Source of the DNA: Oreohelix idahoensis
Lineage: Eukaryota; Mollusca; Gastropoda; Stylommatophora; Oreohelicidae
Direction of reading: 5' to 3'
NCBI GenBank assembly: GCA_024509875.1
Contig: JAMPIV010012167.1
Location: forward strand, 596,737 to 660,736
Length of the DNA: 64,000 bases
Every line of letters begins with the position of its first letter. Positions within the stretch are counted from its first letter, which is position 1. Below the pieces are notes generated by a model, which saw only the letters and a program-made list of their open reading frames with translations, did no database searches and was not told the DNA's origin. A program made the position numbers and the translations under genes. Shown one piece after another: positions 41,182-52,449 of the stretch.

Positions 41182-43249
41182 GTGGTGAAGTGGGATGTTA
41201 TAAATATTTATAGGGGACTTAGTGTACTGACTGAGATCAGCTGTGAAGGTATCTATATCTAATAAGAGTAGTGTATTATAGATAACCTTACTTGCTGCCA
41301 CATATATATATATCTCAGTCAGAATTATTCTGGAATAGTGTGATGACTACGTTGTATGTCTAGGGTATGTGTATGATGAAGTGTAAGTCATAACAACAAC
41401 AGACAGATAAACAATTTAATTTATTCCACCACACTTGACAACACTGTGACACTCACATACATAAAACACTCTACAAGGATATCTTAAAGGAGTCACTGAT
41501 AACTTTTCAAATAACAGTATGTATTCATTGCTGTCATGAATGAATATGTGTCCTGATTCAAATACAAAGGAACCAGGAGTCACAATCAATTTTAATTACA
41601 AGTTATATGTACAGAATTTATCAATATGAATATTGTAGTGACATATATTATTAACAGTATCCTATGTGTGTCAGTTGTGTAGTAGTAATATGAGGTAATA
41701 CTGGTTTTGTTTTGTTCAAGCTCTGTTGGTATTTGTCATCATGACTTCAATAGTTTGTCTTTATTGGAACTAGTATTGGAGATGTTCTCAGTTCCTGATA
41801 TTAAAACAATTTACTTCCCCTCTTAAGTTTATGTTACAATGTTATTTTAAGATGGGGGTACATAATTTTGAGCTCAGCTGGCCACATCAGCTTATCTTGC
41901 GTGATGGCGGCAGGAAAAGACTCCTCTGCTCGATTTCTCCCCTGTGCTCTGGAGACACCTCACTGATAGCTAAATGGACCAAGGAGTATGCTGTCCGACT
42001 CTGGATTCAGCAAAGCTCTGACCAGGTGCTGCTCAATACCATCAAGACCACGGTCCCACAATTCATAGAATAAAACACAGATACGTTGACTAGCAATGAA
42101 TTCTGGCACAATTACTGGCACAAATTCCCATCTGCTTATGTTCCAGGCTTTTATTTAGCAAAAATATGAGCTGGCTTCAACGCACTGTTGCTTTATCAAG
42201 CTTATTTGAACTAGTGGTCTCGAACTAACGCTCCTAAGTGATTATATCAGCCAGTCTGGCCAATGGAGCCACGTTTCGACAAGTGTTTGAAAAAATGTTA
42301 CCTTCCTACGTCTCCCCTAACAACCAAAGATAGTATTTATAGTCCGACCAATCGTGTTTAGTCTTATATTTGTTGCGCTCCAATCAATTTGGAGTTTACA
42401 TGGTAGGCTATTTCCGTACGCAAGGTTTTTTCAAACACGTTATAAAAAAATTTTATGAGCAGAAATGATTTCATGCTGTCAGGCATCCCCAATATTTTAT
42501 TTTGGTTATAACTTGTTAATTCCTAGACTATTTGCGTAACGTTTTACATATTCTTTGTCAGCAAGCCCTAAGGAACCCAAATATACAAATTTAAAAGAGC
42601 TAAGTGGCTGCGTTCAAAATATGCAATTTCTTCAACCTCCTGTTTCGAAGATGTGCTGTCTGGGTACTGTAATGTTTTCAAACGTAAACCCATCTATTGT
42701 CATCTTTTCTAATAAGAGTTTTTCAGGATTTAAAAACCTAACTCTGGGAAGGTTAGTGTTTTTATCACTGTCCGTCCGAAAAAGTTAGTGCATGTGGCCT
42801 TACACGCGTGATAGTAGTAATTGTGTATCGCGCTACGCTTGTTGGGGTGGCATTAATAGCGAAACGCGTGTCTAATTTTGCATGCGTTCGGCTTTCTGCC
42901 TCTCCCTTCTCTCTATCCTTTAGTCCATCTGTCTTTAGTTACGCCGTGTATAAAATGGAATGAATGAAATATTAAAATTAGGTCATTGATCAGCTTGGTA
43001 TCTCAATGTTTTTGCAAGAAATACAGCACACGTTTCATTGAAGAACGCGGGTAATAATACAGTAGGCTTTTACTATCAACGTGAAAGCGTTACAATTTGC
43101 AGACGAAGCATAAAACAAGGGGGATTTCGAGTACAGTTATTGTGACAGCACTGTTATTTTACCATTGCTCTTTTCTTTATTAGAATTTATTTGTTAGGCT
43201 TTATAATTACCTGATAATTTATATATGTGGATTAGAATATTTCACGACA
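41182..43249 (-). repeat. Solo LTR B of a Gmr1-type relative, nested in insertion A
   Basis: 2068 bp beginning TGTGGTGAAG and ending TTCACGACA, with a perfect 5-bp duplication TCACA (41177-41181 and 43250-43254). Blocks such as GAGATCAGCTGTGAAGG, TATGTCTAGGGT and CATATTCTTTGTCAGCAAG align with the LTR of element 2 in the same order, so it comes from a diverged sister family. No internal region is present, as expected after LTR-LTR recombination. Orientation is inferred from alignment with the element 2 LTRs. Confidence 0.85.
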
Positions 43250-43755
43250 TCACATCATCATTTCACTTTACACCAGTTCATTCTTAATTAACTATTACTT
43301 AATTAACTGCAATTTTATTATCTCATCTGTGTGTTTTGTGTGAATCGTCTTTCACCATCATCACGTTTTAACCATTACTAACCCTATATGTGTAGATATT
43401 TCAGTAATAAACCCAACGATCGTTTGATCATTATCTAGTTTGTTAATGTATCACTCGTGCTGTCGGTGTTACATATTCACCTATAGGAACCTTTCTCTAC
43501 TCAGATGAGGTTGGGGGCTTTTTCTTTACGGGATCTAAGGGCAGAAGCTAAGGTCGTGGGGAAACAGAACTCTTTCCATAATTAATTATAAAACACTGTC
43601 TAGTGGAAAGCATTCGCATTCCTGTCTTCTTGTCCCTATCTCGAATAGGTCTTTATTCTTTCCTAACGAGCCAATTTCTAGAGACCTTGTATCTAATATC
43701 TCATAGACTATTCTTGGCAAAAACTACTGTTGTAGTTGCCCCAGTACTCACCCCA

Positions 43756-45494
43756 CACTTGTGGAAATATTAATACTAGGCACAGTTTTCTTTAATATCA
43801 CTTTCTAGTCTTTTAAGTTCTTTTAAGTTGAGCTGCCAGGTGCCGAACAAGAACTTATCTTGGCAGGATAATACAGGTAGAACGTTTCCTCTGCTCGCTT
43901 GACAATCTTTTCCACCTTTTTGATAGGCAATGGCCACTAGCATGGGCTCGAAGTATACAGTTAGAGTCCTGAATCGAGCAGTTCTCAGGCGTTTGGAACT
44001 ACATTAACGTCAGTACCCAGGACCCTGAAATGTGAAGGTTATGCATCCTTCTTTATACCTAGTATACTATACTATTCCACATTTAAGTACAGGTACATTA
44101 CAAACAAACGAAAAGGGTCATAGCTTTATACCAACCTATGCCACCATTATCTTTTGATGTGACAATGTACACCAGTATTCCTCTCCCCTAATAGTTACAA
44201 CGCCACTGCAATTCCAGCTGTCATCTTTTCCATATAATAGGATAGGTGTTATGCTCCTTGAGGACAATCATACATATTTTGTTGTAGTTTTACACCTCTC
44301 TGACAGTCTATCACATGGTGGATCAATCTCTAGGCTTTGCCTAATGGTTGCTACAGACCCACTCACTTACAGACATATATTATTATTTCACATTCAATTT
44401 TTATTTAGATACATGTTAATAAAGTCAATCTTACCACATTTATTCAATGAAATACACAGTAAACGATGACTGGCACACTTTCGATCTGCCGTTCTGTCCA
44501 GGCTTTTGAGAAATATGGTTTTCACTGCACAAGCCTGATCTCATCGCTACTAGTCAAAATTTTGTTAGAAAATGGCGTCCCCAACTAATGCTTTTTCCCC
44601 ATTATCAACTACTCTGGCCAATGATTATCCTTATTTCACTTGTAAACAAAGTAATTCAAAAATACAATTCAATTTTCTAATACGTTACTCGGGTGATATA
44701 TGTTTAGTACGAGGTCGGCCAATAATATTTCGTCTCACTTCAAATTCCACCCAATCCCCTTCCTCGTACCATCTTAGCCTAGCTTTCACCTAATTTTTTC
44801 CCAAAAAATATGCGATCCAATCTAAGCAGATATGACCTGACCTGACAGTATCTCTGATTCTCTATGTATTGTTTTATCAATATTTGATTATTTAATGGAC
44901 TATTTAGATAACTAACAACATATTCTTGGTCAGAAAGTCTTCAGGTACACGAATATACGATTTTTATGGGGCTATGTGGCTTGGTTCAAAATTCTATTTT
45001 TTTTTCTATGTTAGTTGTTTATTTTTAAACTACCTCCCGTTCACTCCTTTTTTCCATGTACTTTCAAGCTAAATACGAGAGCTTATGTCATTCGCAATAA
45101 GAGCTAAATGTGTTTCCATGACCGTAGTGTCCACATTTCTAACTTTTTCATCGTATTGGGGAAACCCGCCTAGGGCAAAGCGTGCAAGTCGGTTGTAGAG
45201 TTAGAACTAATTTGAGACGTGATTTGCGTGTGTTATCTAGCCTTGCCCCTCCTTTCCCCAACTGCAGTTAGGCAAATATTTCTTAGAACTAGGAAAAGTG
45301 GTTCGTTTATGTCAAGGACGAATTTGAAAAATAGGGTACCGTTTTGTTCGGCTTATGCGTTAGCAAATAATAAGCTGAATGCGTAGGCGACAACTTACGA
45401 TTCTCGCCGAAAATTTTTTAGTCTATTCTATCTTGACTGTATGCACTATACTGTTATATTCTAATTTAGATATTGTATTTAGAAGCTCACCACA
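43756..45494 (-). repeat. Element 2, 3' LTR, proximal part
   Basis: Continues the LTR after insertion A and matches 50769-52449 with scattered substitutions. It ends CTCACCACA at 45494, the TGTGGTGAG start of the LTR on the minus strand. Its last 60 or so bp have no counterpart in the 5' LTR. Confidence 0.87.
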
Positions 45495-45507
45495 CATCTC
45501 CCCACTT
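45495..45507 (-). promoter_or_regulatory. Element 2 polypurine tract
   Basis: AAGTGGGGAGATG on the minus strand abuts the LTR start TGTGGTG, at the same place as in element 1. Confidence 0.7.
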
Positions 45508-45565
45508 AGAACAGACAATCATATATCAGTTCCTACTTTTAAATACACATAGATAAATTTACTAT

Positions 45566-45760
45566 CTATGCCTGGTGACTACTCTGATGTTCGTCGTATG
45601 GATGTCTGCTTAAAAAATCAGCGTCAACATTGGTTTTGCCGGTAAACTGGAATGGCTGTAAGAGCAACGACCAGCGTAATAATCTAGCATTTTCATGCCT
45701 TGCTTGTGACAGACACACGAGTGGTTTATGATCTGTTTGGATCTTAAATGATTTACCATA

Positions 45761-45765
<5 letters not shown>
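45566..45765 (-). pseudogene. Element 2 RNase H, C-terminal half
   Basis: On the minus strand this encodes FKIQTDHKPLVCLSQARHEN, LRWSLLLQPFQF and DADFLSRHPY, then a stop at 45566-45568. It is separated from the N-terminal half by the SINE at 45766-46142. Confidence 0.85.
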
Positions 45766-45792
<27 letters not shown>

Positions 45793-46142
45793 GTTTGTCG
45801 TTCGCCCGCTAATACTCATGGCAAAATCTCAGGTTATTATTTTATGTCTAACCTGACATTGATTTTACGTGAGTATCCCTTTATTTCTTGTACAGAGACA
45901 GGTGTCCCTCGCCATTCAGGCAAATACTCGCCGATTTCGGAGGTACCCATTGCAGCTGGGTCGGCTCAGGAGCCGCCAGTCCCTGGTCGACGACACTCCT
46001 TCAAATGTTCTCGCCAGGTCTCGAGTTAATCCAGTCCAAATCCCGGTCGACGAAAAATCCTCAAATGCCGGCGCCCGGGTTTGATCCTGTATCACCCGGT
46101 CGCCAGAGCGGTGTTGTAACCACTACGCTAGCGCGGCTCCCA
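45766..46142 (-). mobile_element. tRNA-derived SINE (S3) inserted in the RNase H domain of element 2
   Basis: A perfect 11-bp duplication ACCATAAAGAT flanks it (45755-45765 and 46143-46153). On the minus strand it begins TTGGGAGCCGCGCTAGCGTAGTGG (A-box-like TAGCGTAGTGG), has GATCAAACCC as B box, a CAGCTGCAATGGGTACCTCC segment, and ends in a poly(A) tail of about 27 (T run 45766-45792). Its head resembles S1 at 22096, but its body is different. Confidence 0.88.
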
Positions 46143-47870
46143 ACCATAAAGATAAATCTGGAACTTCTTTATAGCCCATATGACCGCCAAACATTCTTTT
46201 TCACTTGTTGAATATTTTTGTTCTGCTGTGTTCAACTTACGGCTAGCATAAGCTACTGGGGTTAATTCCCCATAAAGTGAATTGGACCGTTGTAATAGAA
46301 CTGCACCCAAACCTATATTACTCGCATCCGTTCTCACAATGAATTCTTGACTCAAGTCAGGTAATTTCAAAATGGGCCTGCTTTTGAGCTTTTTCTTCAA
46401 CTCTTGGCAGGCTAATTCACACTGCGCTGTCCAAATAATTCTATCAGGATTTCCTTTGCGCGTTAAATCAGTCAATGGAGCACATATAGAGTTAATGTTT
46501 TTAGTATACTTTTGGTAAAAACCACATAATGAGACAAAAGATCGCACATCTTTTTTTTTTGTCTGTGGTATTGGTGCTTTTTTCAACTTCTCCAGGTTCT
46601 TGGGGTCAGGGGTCATGTTTCCTTGATGTACTGTGTGTCCCAAGAATTCCAGCTCTTTACATCCAACACAGCATTTCGTCGGTCTAGCTGTCAAATTGGT
46701 CTCTCTCAGTCGATTAAACAACATATTCAGAGAGTTAATATGTTCCTCAAATGTTTCTGTGGCTATAAGAATATCATCCATGAAGTTGGTGATGCATGGA
46801 TTATTCAGGGGATCCAGTAACTTTCTTATCATCCTCGAAAACACACTCGGTGCATTTTTCAGCCCGAATGGCAACATGTTAAATTCATAATGTCCTTCCG
46901 AGGTGCTAAAGGCTAAATAAGGTCTGACTTCCGGCTTTACTGGAATCTGATAGTAGCCTTTGCTCAGATCGACTTTAGAGAAATATTTAGCTTTATTCAG
47001 CCTGGCAAATAGCTGATTTGTATCAGGTAATGGATCCACCTGACCTTCTGTGACAGCATTCAGTTTCCTGTAATCTATACACAGTCTGTGTTCTCCAGAG
47101 GGTTTTCTCAACAGAACCACACTGGAACTGTAAGGAGATTCACTGTGCGAGATAATCCCTTCTCTCAACAGGTAATCTATTTCCTCCTTCAAAGCTTTTT
47201 CTTTAGCGAACGGAATCGAATAGGCTCTCACACAGATTGGTGTTGGGTCTATGAGTTTCATATCATATTCTAATAAATTTGTATGCCCCGGTCGGTCCGT
47301 TAACACATCTGTATGATTATCCAGAACCTGTTGAACTCTATCCCTCTGATTTTTCGTTAAGTGCGTACTGATTTTTACCTGTGCAGCGGTCTCACACGGG
47401 TGTAAAGGATATTCATGAGAGGTGAGTGGTTCCTTTTTCATCTCCATTGCAACAGACAAGGTCAGTAGGTGTGTCTCTTCCTGGTTTTCTCTGTCCAGAT
47501 ATTTCTTCAGGAGATTCACATGATAGATTTTCTCTTTCCCCTTCTTATCTATCTTATAATTTGTTCTAGATACCTTCGCTAGAACTGTATATGGACCTTG
47601 CCATCCAATTTGCAATTTATTATGGCTGCCGGGCAGTAGAAGGAGCACCTTCTCTCCCACAAATAATTCTCGATCCTTCGCTTTCTTATTGTGATAGGCA
47701 GCATGCTTTTTCCTGGCTTGTCTTAAATTTTCATTGGCAAGTTTTCAGCCAGTTTTAAGACGAGTGGTCAGCTCGTTCACATATTGATATGATGAGGTAA
47801 TATTTTCTTCTGCCTTTTCATCGGTCCATGTCCTTAACAAGGCTACATATGGACTTTTAATATTGTTGAC
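46143..47870 (-). pseudogene. Element 2 pol: integrase C-terminal (GPY/F) module, RT and N-terminal RNase H
   Basis: The same order as element 1: SPYVALLRTWTDEKAEENIT, an in-frame TGA at 47745-47747, RKKHAAYHNKKAKDREL, the GPY/F module (GWQGPYTVLAKVSRTNYKID), then RT with SSSVVLLRKPSGEHRLCIDY, FSKVDLSKGYYQIPV, LPFGLKNAPSVFSRMI, catalytic NFMDDILIATE and LEFLGHTVHQGN. RNase H begins FIVRTDASNIGLGAVLLQ and is cut at IYLYG by the SINE. The frame is -1 relative to the gag ORF, as in element 1. Apart from the TGA and the SINE it is open, so the RT could be functional at the sequence level. Confidence 0.87.
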
Positions 47871-49913
47871 CTACTTTTCCAAGCATTGGTATGGTCTCTT
47901 CCATTGGAAGCCTTATAGTGAGGACTTTTCTTCCTAGAATCATCATTCACAAATCGACCACTACCAATTTTTTTCTTGGGGTTTTCGTCCCACTTTAAAT
48001 TCCTTGTGAGAGATCTTCTCTCTCTTTTATTTTCACCCATTTCACATGATTCCGACCGAAGGATTGTCGGCTTATCCTGCGGTAAAACATTTCTTTGTAC
48101 TCGTTGCATAGTGGCCATTGTAAAACATCCAAGTGAAGACTGTCTGTGAAAAGGGGGCTCCCATTCCACTTTGTCTACATTATTAATTTTATTTTTCTTT
48201 CCATTTTCAGGCCTAAGTTTGCCCCGTGGCGTGTCTAGGTCCTGATCAATTTTCCCACTTGTGGGTGTTCCCTCATGTAATATGCCACATGCTTCTACAA
48301 AATTCTCAATGTCAATCATTTCCTCAGGCCAATAATAATTTTGAGCAACCTTTTGGATGATGGTACCTATTTTCTCATTGTCACCATCTTTCCCAACATG
48401 TAAGCTCCTTATTAACTCTGCCCTATACCTTTTAGGAAGTACCAGCTGTCCCTGACAATTGGATCCAGTTCCAGCCTTCCTATATATCTGGTTGTTCTTC
48501 ATATAGAAGTCTCCTTTGCCTGGAGGTGTATGACATTTGGACAATTTCTTAAAACAAGGCTTGAGGGTCTTATCCCCAGCCTGCGCTTTCCTCATCTCAT
48601 CTGGAGGGGTATTTATCAGATTATACTCCTCCTGTTTACACTGTGATCTGGTCTGAAGCGTGGCCATGTACACAGGTCTCTTTTTACACACTTCGGTGTT
48701 ATGGTTGTCCATCCGACACCAACTACAATATAATCTTCCTTTATGAAAAGGTTTTCTGTCTACATATTTCCTTTCATTGAATTGTGGGGTTTTATTGTTA
48801 TAATCATTGCGTGGCCTATCAAACTGGTGCTTACCTTTATTCTGTTCCCTATGGTCAAACTTATTAAAGTTTTGAGGTGCCTTAAAATTGTCTACATGTT
48901 TCTTTTTATTACCAGCTACCTCTGCCTGGGCTGCCTGATACCTCTCAGCGACATTTAGTAACTCACCCAGCCTCTCTGCACCTTGTTCCATGAGAAACTT
49001 TCTCAGGTCTGGAGCCATGGACTCTCTTAGCTGCTCAATAAGGATCATCTCCTTAAGATCTTGGGTTTTCCCCAGAGCAGTCCATTTCTCCAAGTAGGTC
49101 TCTAACCGTGCAGAGAACTGGTGATAGGTCTCACCCGACAGTAGTTTGGCATTCCTAAATTTTTTCCTATAAAATTCTCCTTCTTTTCGTATCTTAATAA
49201 AAGAGCCTGCTTTAGCATGTCGTAATTGTCTTGGTCATCTCTGCTCATCTTGGCAAAAACTTCATAAGCCGTTCCCCTAAGCCCTTGTGATAACTTGAGA
49301 CTCCACCTCTCTCTCTCTCTAACCCATATGTAGTGGCTAAAAGTTCAAATCTACTTAAGTACCCTTCTATGTCATCTTTTTTCTCAACAAAATGGTCTAC
49401 ATGAAAACCCATAGCTGAGGTTGAGGCTCCCTGACTAACAGTGGCATCTGAGGCAAAGGGGCTGGCACCATTTTCAGGAGCATGGCCTTGAAATTCTAAC
49501 TCCCTTTGTCGTAGCTCATGCTCCCTCTGTAATCTCCTATCTTCTCTGTCTGCAGCCAATTTCTGTCCTTCCGCTTCTCTTTCTGCAGCCAATCTCTTTT
49601 CTTCCGCTTCTATTTCTGCAGCCAATCTCTTTTCTTCCGCTTCCAACTTCTTCTCTTCATATTGGAGCCTTTAAATCTCTGCCTCCCTATCTGCCTCCAA
49701 TGCCTTAGCCTCCTTGTCAGCCTCAATCTGCAACCTCTTAATTTCTTTGTCAGCCTCAATTTGTAACCTTTTCTCTTCAGCTATCTTCCTATCCTCCCTT
49801 TCAATATACTTGTCGCATTCTGAAGTTACATATTGGATCAAAGCTTGACCCTCCATATTCATTTCTTTCGCAGTCTGCACAGCAGCAGATCGAAACTTTG
49901 CCAGATCAGCCAT
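47843..49913 (-). pseudogene. Element 2 gag and integrase zinc-finger region; protease deleted
   Basis: Starts MADLAKFRSAAVQTAKEMNM at ATG 49911-49913. A coiled coil follows, with an in-frame TAA at 49668-49670. A CT slip at about 49303-49321 changes the frame, and another change occurs near 49170-49190. Gag resumes with the SCAN-like IEQLRESMAPDLRKFLMEQG and a knuckle CSWCRMDNHNTEVC. Straight after CKKRPV comes MATLQTRSQ: about 130 residues containing the DTG protease in element 1 are missing, with the frame preserved. The finger region (LHVGKDGDNEKIGTIIQKVA, ENFVEACGIL) has Asn for the second His and Leu for the last Cys. The basic segment of about 140 residues (TPRGKLRPENG..KKKIGSGRFVNDDSRKKSP) is kept, at about 60% identity to element 1. 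Confidence 0.83.
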
Positions 49914-50153
49914 TTGTACTATGCAACCTTTAAAATTTCCAACTATACAAATTTCTAATTATGGCTAACAGTTTCTAATGATAACCAAGAACAACCACAG
50001 GCACTGATAGCTCAACCACTATTTTATTTCCACAAAAGGAATACTTTTAGTTTTATACTTTCTGAGATTTCTAATATAATTGATAATATTTTAAGAATTT
50101 AAAATCCCAGAAGCAAATTACCCAATATAGTTGATGCTATGAGAAATTCAATC

Positions 50154-50171
50154 CCCAGGAGCGAGACCCCA
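50154..50171 (-). promoter_or_regulatory. Element 2 primer-binding site candidate
   Basis: TGGGGTCTCGCTCCTGG on the minus strand, five bases after the LTR end ..CCACCACA. Shares TGGGGTCT with element 1. Confidence 0.5.
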
Positions 50172-50176
50172 ATATA

Positions 50177-52449
50177 TGTGGTGGGTTTTGATGTTATGAA
50201 TTGTTGTTATGTATTATTATTGTATTAAATGAGATCAGCTATGAAGGTCCCTGAATTTAACAAATAGTATTTTAACTTTCCAGAGTACCTTTCCGCTACC
50301 ACCCTTTTGATCTCATTCAAAATTAATCTATATTATTATTATTAAAATGACTTCGTGTAGTGTCTAGGGTTATGAAGGTAGGGTGTAATGTGCAATAACC
50401 AACAAACATACAAACAAATAGTTTATTTACCACAACCACCAACAGTATTACAACAATAACATACAAACGACACTTTAAAAGGCTATCTTAATTAAGACAA
50501 TGGTTGAAATTTGTGTAAATATAATTTTTTACAATTTATTATCCTGATTCTAATTTATTTTGAACCAGGACTGACAATCAAAAGTGAAATCAAAAGAATC
50601 ATTTACAACATTCCAATAACACAGTAGATCTTCTGTCCATACATACAATATTATTCTAATATAAGTGTGTAGTTGTATTCTTCTACTTTGAGGTAATACT
50701 GGTAGTAAACCATAGAGTGTTGGTTATAATCACTCCCTTTAAGTTATGTCTGTTTTCGTTTGTCACTTGTGGAAATATTAATACTAGGCACAGTTTTCTT
50801 TAATATCACTTTCTAGTCTTTTAAGTTCTTCTAAGTTGAGCTGCCAGGTGCCGAACAAGAACTTATCTTGGCAGGATAATACAGGTAGAACGTTTCCTCT
50901 GCTCGCTTGACAATCTTTTCCACCTTTTTGATAGGCAATGGCCACTAGCATGGGCTCGAAGTATACAGTTAGAGTCCTGAATCGAGCAGTTCTCAGGCGT
51001 TTGGTACTACATTAACGTCAGTACACAGGACCCTGAAATGTGAAGGTTATGCATCCTTCTTTATACCTAGTATACTATACTAATCCACATTTAAGTACAG
51101 GTACATTACAAACAAACGAAAAGGGTCATAGCTTTATACCAACCTATGCCACCATTATCTTTTGATGTGACAATGTACACCAGTATTCCTCTCCCCTAAT
51201 AGTTACAACGCCACTGCAATTCCAGCTGTCATCTTTTCCATATAATAGGATAGGTGTTATGCTCCTTGAGGACAATCATACATATTTTGTTGTAGTTTTA
51301 CACCTCTCTGACAGTCTATCACATGGTGGATCAATCTCTAGGCTTTGCCTAATGGTTGCTACAGACCCACTCACTTACAGACATATATTATTATTTCACA
51401 TTCAATTTTTATTTAGATACATGTTAATAAAGTCAATCTTACCACATTTATTCAATGAAATACACAGTGAACGATGACTGGCACACTTTCGATCTGCCAT
51501 TCTGTCCAGGATTTTGAGAAATATGGTTTTCACTGCACAAGCCTAATCTCATCGCTACTAGTCAACATTTTGTTAGAATATGGCGTCCCCAACTAATGCT
51601 TTTCCCCCAATATCAACTACTCTGGCCAATGATTATCCTTATTTCACTTGTAAACAAAGTCATTCAAAAATACAATTCAATTTTCTAATACGTTACTCGG
51701 GTGATATATGTTTAGTACGAGGTCGGCCAATAATATTTCGTCTCACTTCAAATTCCACCCAATCCCCTTCCTCGTACCATCTTAGCCTAGCTTTCACCTA
51801 ATTTTTTTCCCCAAAAATATGCGATCCAATCTAAGCAGATATGACCTGACCTGACAGTATCTCTGATTCTCTATGTATTGTTTTATCAATATTTGATTAT
51901 TTAATGGACTATTTAGATAACTAACAACATATTCTTGGTCAGCAAGTCTTCAAGTACACGAATATACGATTTTTATGGGGCTATGTGGCTTGGTTCAAAA
52001 TTCTATCCTTTTTTCTATGTTAGTTGTTTATTTTTAAACTACCTCCTGTTCACTCCTTTTTTCCATGTACTTTCAAGCTAAATACGAGAGCTTATGTCAT
52101 TCGCAATAAGAGCTAAATGTGTTTCCATGACCGTAGTGTCCACATTTCTAACTTTTTCATCGTATTGGGGGAAACCCGCCTAGGGCAAAGCGTGCAAGTC
52201 GGTTGTAGAGTTAGAACCAATTTGAGACGTGATTTGCGTGTGTTATCTAGCCTTGCCCCTCCTTTCCCCAACTGCAGTTAGGCAAATATTTCTTAGAACT
52301 AGGAAAAGTGGTTCGTTTATGTCAAGGACGAATTTGAAAAATAGGGTACCGTTTTGTTCGGCTTATGCGTTAGCAAATAATAAGCTGAAGGCGTAGGCGA
52401 CAACTTACGATTCTCGCCGAAAATTTTTTTAGTCTATTCTATCTTGACT
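50177..52449 (-). repeat. Element 2, 5' LTR (outer end missing)
   Basis: Uninterrupted copy of the LTR from TGTGGTGGG (50177) to ..ATCTTGACTG (52449). It serves as the reference that reveals insertion A. The last 60 or so bp present at 45435-45494 are absent and replaced by TTGTGACGTACG, so the U3 start is lost. Confidence 0.86.

Larger units (their letters stand above)
39490..43755. mobile_element. Insertion A in the element 2 LTR (probable solo LTR, itself interrupted)
   Basis: The uninterrupted LTR at 50177-52449 shows that 39490-43755 is an insertion. The 5-bp CACTT is duplicated on both sides (39485-39489 and 43756-43760), and the inserted DNA begins TGTGATAAACG and ends ACTCACCCCA. TG..CA ends with a 5-bp duplication fit an LTR element. 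Removing solo LTR B leaves about 2.2 kb without coding capacity, so a solo LTR is the simplest reading. Repeated CACATTTG(C/T)TCTTTCATC motifs occur at 39540-39660, and AATAAA at about 39665. Confidence 0.7.
38884..52449 (-). mobile_element. LTR element 2, Gmr1-type Ty3/gypsy, lacking integrase core and protease
   Basis: Minus strand. 5' LTR 50177-52449, PBS candidate about 50154-50171, gag about 47843-49913, pol 45566-47870, polypurine tract 45495-45507, 3' LTR 43756-45494 plus 38884-39489 (split by a 4.27-kb insertion). The inferred intact LTR length of about 2.34 kb is similar for both copies. LTRs differ by roughly 1% by eye, so the insertion is young. Related to element 1 along its whole length. 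No target duplication is readable because the last 60 or so bp of the 5' LTR are missing. Confidence 0.85.

Noticed and set aside
41831..42073. 80-codon plus-strand ORF
   Set aside because: It falls inside solo LTR B and has no recognisable domain.
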